Source: Myrica gale
Taxonomy: Eukaryota > Streptophyta > Magnoliopsida > Fagales > Myricaceae
Length of the DNA: 64,000 bases
Assembly: GCA_963930655.1 (NCBI GenBank)
Contig: OZ005607.1
Location: forward strand, 16,262,374 to 16,326,373
Direction: 5' to 3'
Shown: piece after piece, positions 31,461-42,600 of the stretch
Layout of the letters: each line of letters begins with the position of its first letter
Position numbering within the stretch: position 1 is the stretch's first letter
Notes under the pieces: generated by a model
The model's database searches: none
Seen by the model: only the letters and a program-made list of their open reading frames with translations
Told to the model about the DNA's origin: nothing
Position numbers and translations under genes: made by a program

Positions 31461-33292
31461 ATTTAACAAGAATTGTGAAAAGAATCAGGGTCGTTCTAGT
31501 GGGTTCAGAAAGGACAAAAAGGACAAACACATGTCTAATGACTCCATGAGTAAAAAGCTGAAGTTCTTTGAATGTCAAGTATTTGGTCATGTCATATCAG
31601 ATTGTCCTACATACCTCGAGTTAAAAGGAAAAGCTATGAACGCTTCATTGAGTGATGATAAGTCAAAAAGCCGCAGTGATGATGATTCTTCATAAAAAGA
31701 ATAGGTAAATTTCATGGTTTTTGTAGCTAGTACTGATGTTTTTGTTTTGCTGGAGAATTATGATGCTTTTGAGGATTCAGATGATGATGACAATATTGAA
31801 GAGAGTCTTCAAGAAGCTTATAATAAATTGTTTGAGGAAAGTCCGAAGCTTCAAAAGATAAACAAATCTTTTCTCAAGAAAATGCACGAAGTCCAAAGTA
31901 AAAAAGGTGAACTTATGAGTACGTTTGAAGAAGTCAGTGCAAGAAATGTGGAACTCGAAGCTGAAGTAAAAATGTTGAGGTATGCTCTCGACAAGTCCAA
32001 TACACAACTTCAACAGTTTTCCAGTGGAACAAAGAAGCTTGATCATATGTTAAATCTTATAATTCTATCCGGAGATAGGAAAGGACTTGGCTACATTGAG
32101 TCTAAGGGTGCTTCAACTTCAAAGACGATATTTGTTCCAGCATCAATACATGGAAAAATTCCATGAGTGAATAAACCAGCTCCGTAGGTTTAAAAAGGTA
32201 AGAAAAATTGTTTTTAAATTTGTTGATTATAGGTCACACAAGAAAAATGCTAGGAATCACACACCACACAAAATTGTTATGTGTCATTTATGTGGAAAGG
32301 TTGGTCATATTAGACCAAGATGCTTTAAAATGAACAAACAAGAGAAATCCTTGAATCAATCTTTGTTTAGTAACAGTCATGAGAATTTATTTCAACAAGT
32401 TAAAGTTTTAACTGAGCAAACCATGGTGTTAAACAAGAAATTTTAGCATTTGTCAAATCAATCAAATGTTCGAGAAAAAGTTTTGATCAAGAAAGATGAG
32501 GTAAATTGTTTCAATTCTGTTGTAGCTTTTAAATCTCAATGTCTGTCGTTGTGGTATTTGGATAGTGCTTGTTCCAGGCATATGTGTGGTCACAAATCTC
32601 TGTTCACAATACTTAAAGGTCATAAAGCTGGATTTGTGACTTTTGGTGATGGTGGTAAAGCACCAATACTTGGAAAAGGTACAGTTGAAGTTGAAGGTTC
32701 TTCAAGAAAGTTTTGTTTGTTATTGGATTGAAGGAAAATCTGCTGAGTATTAGTCAAATTTGTGATTCTGGATTTGAAGTCCGCTTTGGTTAGAATTCTT
32801 GTTCTGTATTTGATTATGATGGTGAATGTCTTGTGCAAGGTACTCGCACGCCTGATAACTACTATGATATTAGTCAACATACTGACTTGAAATGTAGTAG
32901 TGCCAAAATTGATGAATATGAGCTATGACATATCAAAGACTCAGGCATGTGAATTATAGAGATTTATCTAAAACCTCTAAGAAATAACTAGTTATAGGCT
33001 TGCCTAAACTAGAAAATGTTAAAGATTGAGTGTGTGGACCGTGTCAGCTTGGTAAGCAAATAAAGTCAGTCCATTAAAGAACTACTGATGTTCTAACTAA
33101 GAGACCACTGGAATTATTGCATATGGATCTCATGGGACCAACTAAAACTTAAAGTCTAGGTGGCAAGAAGTACATCATGGTGGTGGTGGATGACTTCTCG
33201 AGATTCACTTGGGTGGATCTCCTGAGAGAGAAGTCTTATGCTTTTGAACGAGCTGAGACCTTGTTTACGAGGACAGTTGACCTGCAATCATG
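31461..33292 (+). pseudogene. Decayed SIRE-like copia gag-protease-integrase
   Basis: Plus-strand coding remnants with many stops and frameshifts. A gag zinc-knuckle-like ECQVFGHVISDCP lies near 31570 with a following acidic stretch. A coiled-coil gag segment rich in E/K occupies 31714-32166, and a second knuckle CHLCGKVGHIRPRC lies near 32280. The protease WYLDSACSRHMCGHKSLF is near 32550. Integrase N-terminal and core remnants include HMDLMGPTKT and MVVVDDFSRFTWVDLL near 33120-33230. Reverse transcriptase is absent. The order and the long coiled-coil gag resemble the SIRE/Maximus lineage. Confidence 0.8.
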
Positions 33293-33790
33293 AGAGGTGT
33301 GAGGCTTTCCATTTAGTGATTGAAATAGATGAGGAATCAAGGCAGGGTTCGGAATGTACAAGGAGCCTGCATTCACCAAAGAATAAAACTCTTTCCCCGA
33401 GCTCCCTGACAAATTGGGGGAACCGTCCAAAACACCTGTTGAAGCACCAATAGACTGTTGCAATTTTAAAGGCTGCCTGACCGACGAACTGCCACCACCA
33501 CCAGGGAGAGGAGAAAGGTGGCCTACCATCACCACCCACAGCAGATCTACGAGTAGATTGGACAACTGGAACAATGGAGTCCTTTATGAGACAAAGAGAC
33601 TCAGCCCTCATTTTATAATAAAAAGGAAGCTTACCCTCCAAAAGCTCAAAACTCTGGAAGATTTTAGCGTATGCCCAATCCGACCACATGTATAGCAAAA
33701 GTCTGCAAGTTTTTCAAACTTAAACTGAACCCAAACTGCAGAAGAATCAGTCCGAGGGATAGGAAAATATTTTGATTGTATTTTGCTTCG
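33288..33790 (-). pseudogene. LINE ORF1-like zinc-knuckle (DUF4283-type) fragment
   Basis: On the minus strand from about 33790 the translation contains FKFEKLADFCYTCGRIGHT. This is the zf-CCHC_4 knuckle that follows the DUF4283 domain in plant L1-type LINE ORF1 proteins and their reverse-transcriptase-linked relatives. The downstream frame continues, with at least one frameshift near the knuckle, through a Pro/Trp-rich stretch to about 33288. No reverse transcriptase is present. The fragment abuts the copia remnant in opposite orientation, implying a rearrangement or insertion at about 33290. Confidence 0.6.
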
Positions 33791-33989
33791 TCTGGTGGTG
33801 GCGGCACGATCTTCTTGAACATGATGTCCTGCTAGGAAAATAGTTTGATTTATTTTTCTTCCAACAACTTAACAACTGAAACACATGGAAAAAATTTATG
33901 TAAATGATTTATTATATACTATATCTCCATAAGGATAAAAAAAAAGAGATGGTAATTAGATACAAGCGTGGATCTCCATAAGGTTCTAG

Positions 33990-34530
33990 AGTCTTTGAAT
34001 GGAGGAGACTGAGTCTCATTTGCAAAGAGTGTAAATCCAGATTCAAGATTTGAGTAAGAAGTTTGGTGGGTTAGAGTAGCAAGGGTATTTGTGTTTGTTT
34101 AACGGATCACCGTATAACTTCGAGTTCTTATACTAGTGAAAACCTTTCCCGGCCACAAGGCCGGTAGAGTATTTCTTCTTAAAGTTTGTCTTCATGAGGA
34201 TTCTCTTCATAACCAATCCGTGTGTCACTTGTGTCTGATTGAATTGATTCTTGTTGTCGAATTGTTACTATAGATTCAATAATAAATCTTTCCAATATTA
34301 TCTTTTAAGTCTAAAGATAGTTATCTTGAATATCTCGAAATTTTGATAGAAAAAAAGATTTATTGCTTCATAGTTTCATTTTTTATTAGCATATATAAAA
34401 TCTTGGTTAACATTTTGAGTTCTTGAACTTGTTATTCTTGTGAAGTGTGCAGTAAATTCAAAGATCAAAAAACGAATTTAAAAGAACCTATTCACCCCCT
34501 CTAGTTTCGGGTGTTCTATATTGAGTCTTA
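33990..34530 (+). repeat. LTR-like sequence
   Basis: Ends with CTATTCACCCCCTCTAG, like the SIRE-type LTR ends. It includes an inverted motif CCGGCCACAAGGCCGG near 34150. It may be the other LTR of the 31246-33292 remnant. No TSD or PBS was found. Confidence 0.4.
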
Positions 34531-34734
34531 AATCACCTAGTTTAAAGATTTATGCATGGTTGAAAAATATGCACGTGTGAGATTCAAATCCTTGCTAAAA
34601 GTGATACCTTAGAGTTACAAAGATTACCCTAAATTCTTGAGTCTTCACTTTTGAGCCACTTCTCTTATCCATTTTCAACTGCTTTTATTGTTATCGTCAA
34701 AACATCGATTGTGATTAAAAGCCAACAATTTTGA

Positions 34735-35165
34735 TTGGACAATCGTTACTAGACGAACATACATGTACGCTTAGATGTGGGATCATAGTCATGGACGACG
34801 GAACGTGTAGGATGAGCGATTGGACATGGCTGACTTTCAACGACCAGACATTTGTAGTGGACGATTGGGCATATTACGACGAATGATAGAACTTTTTAAT
34901 TGGTCGATCGAACGTATTGTTGTAGACGATCGACTATGTTACATTTTCGATCACATGGATTGTCGCAGCAGATCGGACGTGTAATGTTCTCGATCGGACG
35001 TATTGTTGCCTTAGGTAAGACGCCATAATGTTGCCGATAGGACGGTGAAATTTTTACGATCAGACATTTATCATGAGCGTTCCCATCAGTTAAGTAGACG
35101 CTCAAGAGAAAGGCAGGCAAAAGACAATAGTTTGTCATGAAAATGATGGAAGACAATAGAACGGT
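34735..35165. repeat. Dispersed GATCGGACGT-type motif array
   Basis: At least eight variants of GATCGGACGTATTGTTG or its shorter core (GATCGAACG, GACGATCG, GATAGGACG) in both orientations within ~400 bp. This resembles subterminal binding-site arrays of CACTA-type elements, but no CACTA terminus was seen at either side. Confidence 0.45.
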
Positions 35166-35309
35166 TAATTTGACGATAGAAAGAGATTTACGAAATAGAT
35201 TTTTTTAATTCTAATTATAATAAACGAAAATATTATACAAAACACGTAAACGTAACAATACATTAATTCACATCCATAAACATCACTAATCGAAAATAAT
35301 TATACGAAA

Positions 35310-35515
35310 TTAAACTAAAAAGAATCGAACTAAACATCTAACATCTAACATTGGTTCCCTAACTGGCCTAGTAGTTATTTTGTCATGTTGGTAATTTTCT
35401 TCTCTATTATGGCTGTCATGCGCTGCTCCACCTCCTTCGATATTTCTGCCCGCAAGCTCTCTTGCTCCAGCTGCAAGTGCTCCTCTACTCCACCCGGAAG
35501 AACTTAACATGAGAG
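35310..35515 (-). pseudogene. Coiled-coil coding remnant
   Basis: On the minus strand a short frame reads LPGGVEEHLQLEQESLRAEI and continues as an E/K/Q-rich helix before stopping at about 35380. It resembles the C-terminal coiled coil of plant transposon proteins (Transposase_24-like), but it is too short to assign. It lies next to the motif array at 34735-35165, which fits a decayed CACTA-like element. Confidence 0.3.
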
Positions 35516-35529
35516 AGCAAAAAGACAAT

Positions 35530-36600
35530 CTTGCTAACCCATAAAAAAAAAAAGGGATTACTCTCCATCCTTACAATTTCGAAGATGAAATTTCAGATTA
35601 GAAAGAACTCTTCGCAATCGAGTATTGCTATGATTACTAATTGACCTTTTTAAGTCAAGATGATTTGTTTGTAATGATGACATATTAATTACATGATTAA
35701 TTAATAAAAGTAGTATAAGGACATTCTTCTCTTCTTAAGAAAAGCCACTTAAATTAAAACTATTCAACTATACCAAAGGTAATGTTTTTAAATACTTTTC
35801 TTTTAAAATGACACTTTCGTCAAAAAATAAGAAGATAAATACACTTTACACCTTCCAAATTATGGAAATCTCGACACTTTGCAGCCCAAACTATTATTTT
35901 TTCACATTGCACCCATCAACTATTAATTTCAGACACTTTGGATTCTTTATTTTATTTTTTAACAATTTTGACAGAAAAAGTAAGTTTTTGGCAAGTGAAA
36001 TTATAATTGAATCCTCATAAAATCGTAATTTCGAAGGCTAAGAAAATTATTTCCATCAAAATTGACAGAAAATTCAAACAGAGCCTGGAATGTATCTGAA
36101 ATCAATATTTTATTGGTGCTAAGTGATAAAAATAATAATTTTCAGTGTAAATTAAGTATCAACACCCCAAAAATTGAAGGGTGAAAAGTATATTTATTAC
36201 TCAATAAAATATTTTAGGACCAAGCATGTTGCCTTGCTTAGGTATAAATCAATTAATCTAGCCATCCAGACTCGTATTTCTTAATGTGATCAAGTTATTG
36301 ATCCATTCTATTTGCTACAACTCACGTCTCTTCATGATCTGCGAAGTTGTTTTTTTTCCTAGTATTTCTTCATTCTACGCATAGGAGCTTCAGAAGTAAT
36401 AAAAATATACACATAGAAAAAAAGTATACTTTATTTGTTCAAACTATTTTAAGTGGATGTATTGACATAACATATGGTGCCTATTGGGTCATCCCCTCTT
36501 AGTTGGTTCATTTAAACTAATCAAACTCGAGTATCCTTCATTTTTCTTCTAGATCTTACATGATATATAGCCTCCAACTCCTTTTGCATTCTTTAATCCC
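35530..36600. other. Intergenic, upstream of the secreted-protein gene
   Basis: AT-rich with no recognisable frames or repeats. The last few hundred bases are presumably the promoter of the gene at 36707. Confidence 0.45.
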
Positions 36601-36614
36601 AACCAAATTAATAT

Positions 36615-36622
36615 TATATAAG
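36615..36622 (+). promoter_or_regulatory. TATA box of the secreted-protein gene
   Basis: TATATAAG, 85 bases before the ATG. A start site about 30 bases downstream would give a 5' UTR of about 55-60 bases. Confidence 0.65.
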
Positions 36623-36706
36623 TGTATATGATCATTCAATTGAATACAGAGAATTTAGAAATTAGATCTAGAACTTACAAGAAAGTTTCTAAAGTGGGAG
36701 AAAGAA

Positions 36707-37189
36707 ATGGCAGAAAAATGCATTAGCAGAATTACGAGGGTGATGATAATGGTGTTGCTTATCGTATTAATTCCCCTTAAGCAGGCCCGTGCAAATAACA
36801 ATATTTCCCCTACATCATCTCTCGGTCCAGCTTCTTCACTTTCCATTCCATTTCCGGATTCTCCTGAACTTGATATAGCTCAAGGACTGATGAGTGATTG
36901 TCTCAGAAGGAGGTTTCAACGTTGTCGGCATTGGAAGAAACTGGGGCCACCTGGTAGGTTTCCTTTTGAAGTTTGCACCATTTATAGTAAGGTACTCTGC
37001 GCAGATATTGCGAGAGCTTTTGGCGACCCTACGGTTCTTCTCATTGAAGAGTGTATGGATAATTGCATCGTAGATACTATCAGGAAGGGTGGTATTTTGC
37101 TTCCGAGGCGTCTTATCCATAAATGCTTCCTAGGCTGTCACGAAAGGTATAAGAACTGGGACGGTGTTCCTTATAAGCAGATTCCATAA
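36707..37189 (+). CDS. Secreted protein with eight cysteines, family not recognised
   Basis: Single-exon frame of 160 residues, ATG in a good context (GAAATGG), TATA box upstream and AATAAA downstream. Residues 1-29 form a signal peptide: a hydrophobic core VMIMVLLIVLIPL, then a likely cleavage after ARA. The mature part has a Ser/Pro-rich segment (30-55) and then eight cysteines at 65, 73, 90, 98, 116, 120, 140 and 144: two CX7C pairs followed by two CX3C pairs separated by 19 residues. The twin CX3C recalls helical-hairpin and thionin-like plant peptides, but spacing and length differ from those I know. It could be a defence, signalling or reproductive peptide; the function is unknown. It is the only intact gene within a large transposon-rich stretch. 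Confidence 0.8.
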   Translation: MAEKCISRITRVMIMVLLIVLIPLKQARANNNISPTSSLGPASSLSIPFPDSPELDIAQGLMSDCLRRRFQRCRHWKKLGPPGRFPFEVCTIYSKVLCADIARAFGDPTVLLIEECMDNCIVDTIRKGGILLPRRLIHKCFLGCHERYKNWDGVPYKQIP

Positions 37190-37429
37190 GCTAGAGCTTT
37201 GCCTGTGTACGTGAAGAGTTCTTTTCGAGTTTTAAGGTTTTGAAGGAGAATAATAATATCACTCAAGAATCTATATTACAACATAGATTTCTGTGGTATT
37301 TTTGTGTTGTTAAGCTCTGTTGATTTTACCATTTCGGGTCCAATTTTATATTGGATCTTGTTCTTTGTTTGGATTTTATAGCTATTTGAGCATTGTGTAA
37401 GGAGACCTGAAGAAAAATATAGTTCTATA

Positions 37430-37435
37430 AATAAA
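37430..37435 (+). terminator. Polyadenylation signal of the secreted-protein gene
   Basis: AATAAA about 240 bases after the stop codon, preceded by T-rich sequence typical of plant far-upstream elements. Confidence 0.55.
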
Positions 37436-37439
37436 ATGT

Positions 37440-37735
37440 TATTATTATGCAATGATGTATAATGTCAAACAAAGTGGTACAAACAATATAAAGGGGAAAA
37501 CTTCACTTTCCGTACCTACCTCTGTCTCAATATCATTTTCGGGTCTCAAGTATTTTATCAATTTCATCACATTGTGTTTTCTTGAACCATAAAAGTTTTG
37601 CAATATGCATCCATAATAAGATTCAACCGCAAACATCTCCTACAAGGTGAAAGGTCCAATCCCATTCAGGTTTAGATTATCCGTAATGTGCGTAAATACT
37701 CCGAGCAATGTGTCCGACGCGCTAGTAATTTTTGC
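37440..37735. other. Intergenic, no gene seen
   Basis: Sequence between the secreted-protein gene and the CACTA-like region. No motif recognised. Confidence 0.4.
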
Positions 37736-37767
37736 AACATCTCCCCCTTAGTACCCAAATACAAGTA

Positions 37768-37830
37768 TTCAACGTTGAGGTTACACACCCGCCGATAAGA
37801 GGCAAGTGTGTAAGCACAACGCTGAATATG
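37768..37830. repeat. Imperfect hairpin
   Basis: TATTCAACGTTGAGGTTACA and its continuation CAC are followed after ~17 bases by a near-perfect inverse (about 20 of 23 pairs). It could fold as a stem-loop; no function is implied. Confidence 0.6.
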
Positions 37831-39209
37831 CATCCGAAGGACAAAACGAGAGCATTGTCAAAATTTTTAACTACGTCACGCACAATGACGAGAACATTTA
37901 CGTACATTACAGATAATATAATCTCAAACTGTCCACAACTTGGACAATTCAAGAATTATCGCTTGTTTAGCAATTACAACATGCAGTAATTTCCAAACGG
38001 GTATATGGGCTACTAAATGCATAAAAAATCCAATATCAAATAAACTTCAAGCAAAAATCCACATAGCCACAAACACAAAACACATCCGTTTCATGAAACT
38101 ACATCTGCACACCATGAGGAACGTACAAACAGTTTCAATTGCCAAATTAACTGTTCAGACAGCTACAGTAAACGTCTGGATTGCAATTGTGGAAGAACAG
38201 ATCCTTCGACAATCCATAGCTCCACAAACCAATTTCAATCCCAAAATAAAAAGTTTTACATCACCATTTTGCTCCCAATCAACACCCAACATGTTTCTAA
38301 CCTACCCAAAGAATTAAATAATCAAACATCAACAAAAACAACACATTTCCACTCAAAACCCACAAAAATCGTAAACTACCGTACCTCAAAATACTTCAAA
38401 ATCTCACAATAGTTCCAAATCCACCCAAAACTACTTCAACCTATGCTTGAACCTCATTTATTATCCTACAAACACTTTCTCGACAAGAAACTCGAAAAAT
38501 GACGTATTTTGAGAGGATTTGAGAGTATACAGAGTGAATGATAACTCTCTAGGTTTCGACACTTCCATTCTCTGTAAAACCCGTCCAGACGTTTAAAAGT
38601 TACGTCCACAAGCCATGCATGAGAATTTTGGAAACAAAATTTGCCGCCAAGAATTTTGTCTCCGTCCTGACGGTACTCTAATCCGTTTGCAAAAACAGAC
38701 GGCCCCGTTTTATTAGGGAAGAAACGATGCTTTCTTTAAAGCCAACCGTTCGGACAGTCACAAATAAAATAAAACAAATTATTCGTACATGCCAACGACA
38801 CTGTTTTAAATACAACTGAACGATGTCATTTTATCCCACGGTCGTTCGCACCGTACTTAAAACTGTGTGGACGAGTTGTTTCAATTAACATGACACGTTT
38901 TCCATTTACCAAATGTTTTCATTTAGACATAGAGACCGTGCGAACGGTTTTTAGAACATCTGAACGTTCCGTCTCATAATGGTATTCATTTCTTAATAAC
39001 GTATTAACAGTAATTAAAAAATTATTTTTAATAACATATGTAATTAATATTCTTTTTTACTTAACATATCCAAACACAAATATTAAACAATAATAAAAAA
39101 GATATGCAATAATCATGATAAAGTGAAATCAAAATAAATATTCAAATACAAACCATACTAAAATGTCAAAAATAAATATCCAGTAAGACCATAAATATAC
39201 ATAACAGGG
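37831..39209. other. Left part of decayed CACTA-like region
   Basis: A/C-rich sequence up to ~38500, then many dispersed motifs of the type CCGTTCGGACAG, GTCCAGACG and CCGTCCTGACGG to about 39000. Similar motifs recur at 42700-44280. Both blocks flank the coding remnant at 41530-42600, as expected for subterminal repeats of one element. No left CACTAC terminus was found. Confidence 0.4.
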
Positions 39210-39214
39210 AAAAT

Positions 39215-41514
39215 TGTCATACCCCGAGCTTTCAAACATCACATGCATATTGTTTATGCTCTCTTGTTTGTGATTCGTAGTGAGATTAGGGATATTTAGT
39301 GACTAAGAGAGAGTATTTAGTATTTTAGATGCTCAGTTCGAAACCTTGATTAGGACATGATTAAGTGAGATTTTGAGTTTGCGTGCAACTAGGTTATTGT
39401 TCAGAATGTTGAGGAACTCGTATTGGATCGATAAATTTTTTTAAGCAGGTAGGACGTTTTTGTCTGGAAAACCGAAACATAAGATTTTTATTCTTTTAAT
39501 ATGTTGGGGGATCATCCACGAGGTTATGGTTCAAATTTGGAGACTTTTAATTTTTCAGAAGCAAGTAAGCCGTTTTTTAGAAGTAGGTAGGTTGATTAGT
39601 GAACATCATTCGAATTTTGAGGATTAGCGAAACTTAGCCATTGAATTATGGATAGAGATGAAATGTGGATAGAGATGAAATGTGGATCGAGATGACACCT
39701 AGGAGGCACGACAAATCAAAAGCTAGAAGCACGACAAATCGATGAAAGAAGCACAACACAAAAGGCTAGGACCTAGGTAGCTCGAGGTGTCAAAAATCGG
39801 TGGAACTAGGCGGCGACTCACCAAGGCCATAGGAGGATTTCGGCCATAGGTGTGCTAGGTGTCAATGTGTGGATTAATTAGCCTTTTGAGTCATCGAAGC
39901 TAGCTTGACATGTGTCGCGATGTGGCGAACATAGCTTGCCTATAAATAGAGGGGGGCCGACCATCTAAACTTACACTATCTCATCCTAAACCTGTCAGAT
40001 AGCTTTGAGATTGAGAGGGAAGTGAAGTAGAAGCAAGAAGGAGTAAATCAGTTCGTGAAGATTATTGAAGATCGAACTCACTTAGAGGTAAAGTCTAGTT
40101 GGTTATCTTTGATTTCGATTCAATTTTTCAAGATGATTATTGTGAATCTCTTGTATTTCTTATTCTAAACATCTCTTGTAGTTATTAGCGTTGTTCTATT
40201 CTTCCAATTGTTCTTGATATTCTTCGTGTTCTTCATGCTCTTGACGAAGAACAAGCTTGTCTTTTCGAAAAAGTACCATTGTCAAAGTTCGATTTGTTTT
40301 CAAGTTGTTTTTCAACTTTGATCCATTTCATTTCAAAATTTCTTCCAAAAGTTATTTTTCAAAGCTTGAACATATTTCTTTCCTTCTGATTTCAATACTT
40401 TTATTGTCAAAATTGGTATTTTCTACGTGGTGATTAAGCCAGTTTTTAACCGAGAAATCAAAGTGTTGTTTTTGCCTTGACAACACTTTCCTTTGAGAAA
40501 TGTTTTATAATGTTGTGATGATGGAAATGAAGTAAGGTGTTGCATTTCATAAATGAGATGTATGAGTGTTGATATGAGACATGAATACTTAACTTGTACG
40601 TTGGAAAGCAATGTTCAAGTGTGGTTAACGTGTTGCATATCATGAATGATATGTATGGGCGTTGACATGAGACTTGCATACTTAACGCATATTGTGAAGA
40701 CGTGACAGTACTGTGCACAATAAAATGTGTTCGCATGCTATGAAATTCTGGTCTCTCCGTCGTATGTGGAAAGATCCTCTATGAGGATACCGTATTCTAC
40801 TCTGGGAGTAATGCCGAAAAGATATGGTCCGTGTTCTACTTTGGGAGTAATGTCGTAAAGACACGAAGGTTACTTGTGTCACTCTGGCCCAGTGATTCAC
40901 TCTGAGAGTAAGAGGAGTCGTGATTAAAAATGGAAAAGATCAAAATTTTAAGAATTGAGTCTTTTCATTTATTTTCTTCTTTTATTGAGATTTTATTGTT
41001 GAAGGATTTCTTCAATGTCTTTTATTCTATCTGCTATTTTGTTGTACTAACCGCTGGCTTAACTGAGTCATTTGGACTCTCTGTTGTTTGTTAAATTCTT
41101 TTAACATATGTTTGAAATATGTTTAGGTGAGTTTACAAAGGTCATACAACATGCATGGACCATTCTGGTGTTATCATTTCGTGAATATGTCACTACGGAT
41201 TTACATGTTCTGATGGAAGACCCCAAACTCGAATGACTATATTAGCATGTTCAACAAACTTATGTGATTCTGTTGGCAAGGAGTAGATGTTTTATGTTTC
41301 TTAGTTTTTTCCGCTGTTGTTTTCTTTTTAGTATGTACATTATAAGAAGTTGGTTCTCTTTTGTAATACTTCAGTATTAATAGAAGGTTATACTTTTGCT
41401 TTAGTTAGAATCCTGTTGCTTTCACGATCCTCCCACTGGCTGTAACCTCAGTCTAATAGCGGTGTTCATTACTATAAGACAACATTTGAGATCTTCACGG
41501 TCCGAGCTATTACA
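39215..41514 (+). mobile_element. Solo LTR, 2300 bp
   Basis: Begins TGTCATACCCCGAGCT and ends CCGAGCTATTACA. The TG...CA ends carry a short inverted repeat, and the perfect 5-bp target duplication AAAAT lies at 39210-39214 and 41515-41519. No PBS, internal region or second LTR is present, so it is a solo LTR left by LTR-LTR recombination. It carries a strong TATA box (39941) and internal direct repeats near 40536-40690 and 40790-40870. The lineage is unknown. Confidence 0.88.
39941..39948 (+). promoter_or_regulatory. TATA box of the solo LTR
   Basis: TATAAATAGAGG about 730 bases into the LTR, a near-consensus plant TATA box. It would be the U3 promoter directing rightward transcription. Confidence 0.65.
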
Positions 41515-41529
41515 AAAATATAACATAAA

Positions 41530-42600
41530 ACATAAAACAGGATCGCCCTCCCGACTGGGCTCAGTAGATCTATCTCCCGGGTTCTCGCTCATCTTCCCCA
41601 TCCGATCCTCAATAGCTTCAACCTCTTTGACAACACACGTAAGGTGTCATTTGAGACTCCATATAGGTAAAACGGGTCCCCAAGCCGACAGACAATAGAC
41701 GTGTCGATAAAATAGTAGCATCAACCATTACCTTCAGGTCAGCCATAAAAAATATCAGCCCAGGCTGGTCGCGTCCCGACATCATGACGAAGGGGCTTAT
41801 CCTCTAGTTGTGGCTCTCTAGGAACAGGACCTTATGGTTGATGTTGTAGCCTAATCTGAGCTTCGGAATGGCTCAAAGTAGTTCGACAGATGGGACTAAT
41901 AGGTGCACCCGTTCCTCCTCTGGACTATCCACGCAGCCCGCACCGTGGAGGAACTATGTCAGAAGTAGACTGTACGACAACACAGTAGTCCCACTGATCT
42001 TTCCTTCAACTCAAAGACTCATGAAGATGTATAGCGGCAAAACCACAATACCTCATGTGGCTACGTAAAGCATTTGCTCGCTTCTCGCTATAGGGCACTT
42101 TGTCATGTGTTTTCTCGGGTTAATGTTGTAGGCAAAGATCATATGCAAAATACGCCTGAATGGGAGCATTAACTTATGTTTTACTAAGGGTTCGACGACC
42201 ACCATGTCTTGGCCTATCAATGTATAGAATACGTCTTCCGCAGATGGCTTTTTCTCCATCTCCACTGCAAGGAATGCTCCAATCTGTCTCTGCATCCCCA
42301 AAAAGCCAGCAAGGATGTCTACTGACAACAAAAATGTCACCCCACGTACAACGACACTTCATACTTGTGCATCAATGTCCACAATGTCCAACAGAGCTGC
42401 ATAAAACTCCCAGACTAAATCTACAGATGTCATGCCCTCTCTCTTAAGGTACCTGATCCAACCTTGATCCTCTAAAACATCGCCAATACTTTCGCCTTTA
42501 TACCTCAGCTCCTCGAAGTCAGCCTCGTAGACCTCACGCTCCACAATGATTGATTGGCTCAGGATCTTAGCCCGCTATTGGGCCAGCCGCTCCTCCCACG
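41530..42600 (-). pseudogene. Plant transposon protein remnant (PF20167-like)
   Basis: Minus-strand frames with stops and shifts. 42544-42359 has GWIRYLKREGMTSVDLVWEF followed by YAALLDI. 42340-42053 has MLPFRRILHMIFAYNINPR. A tail near 41650-41530 includes VEAIEDRMGKMSENPGDRS. The RGW..(L/F)....VDLVWEFYA and ILHxxxxYNIxPR phrases match what I know of the 'putative plant transposon protein' domain found in many plant genomes. The function of that domain is not established. The solo LTR at 39215-41514 is inserted just beyond its C-terminal part. Confidence 0.5.

Noticed and set aside
31714..32166. 150-residue plus-strand host gene
   Set aside because: The Glu/Lys-rich coiled coil sits between gag zinc knuckles and a copia protease; it is part of the SIRE-like polyprotein remnant.
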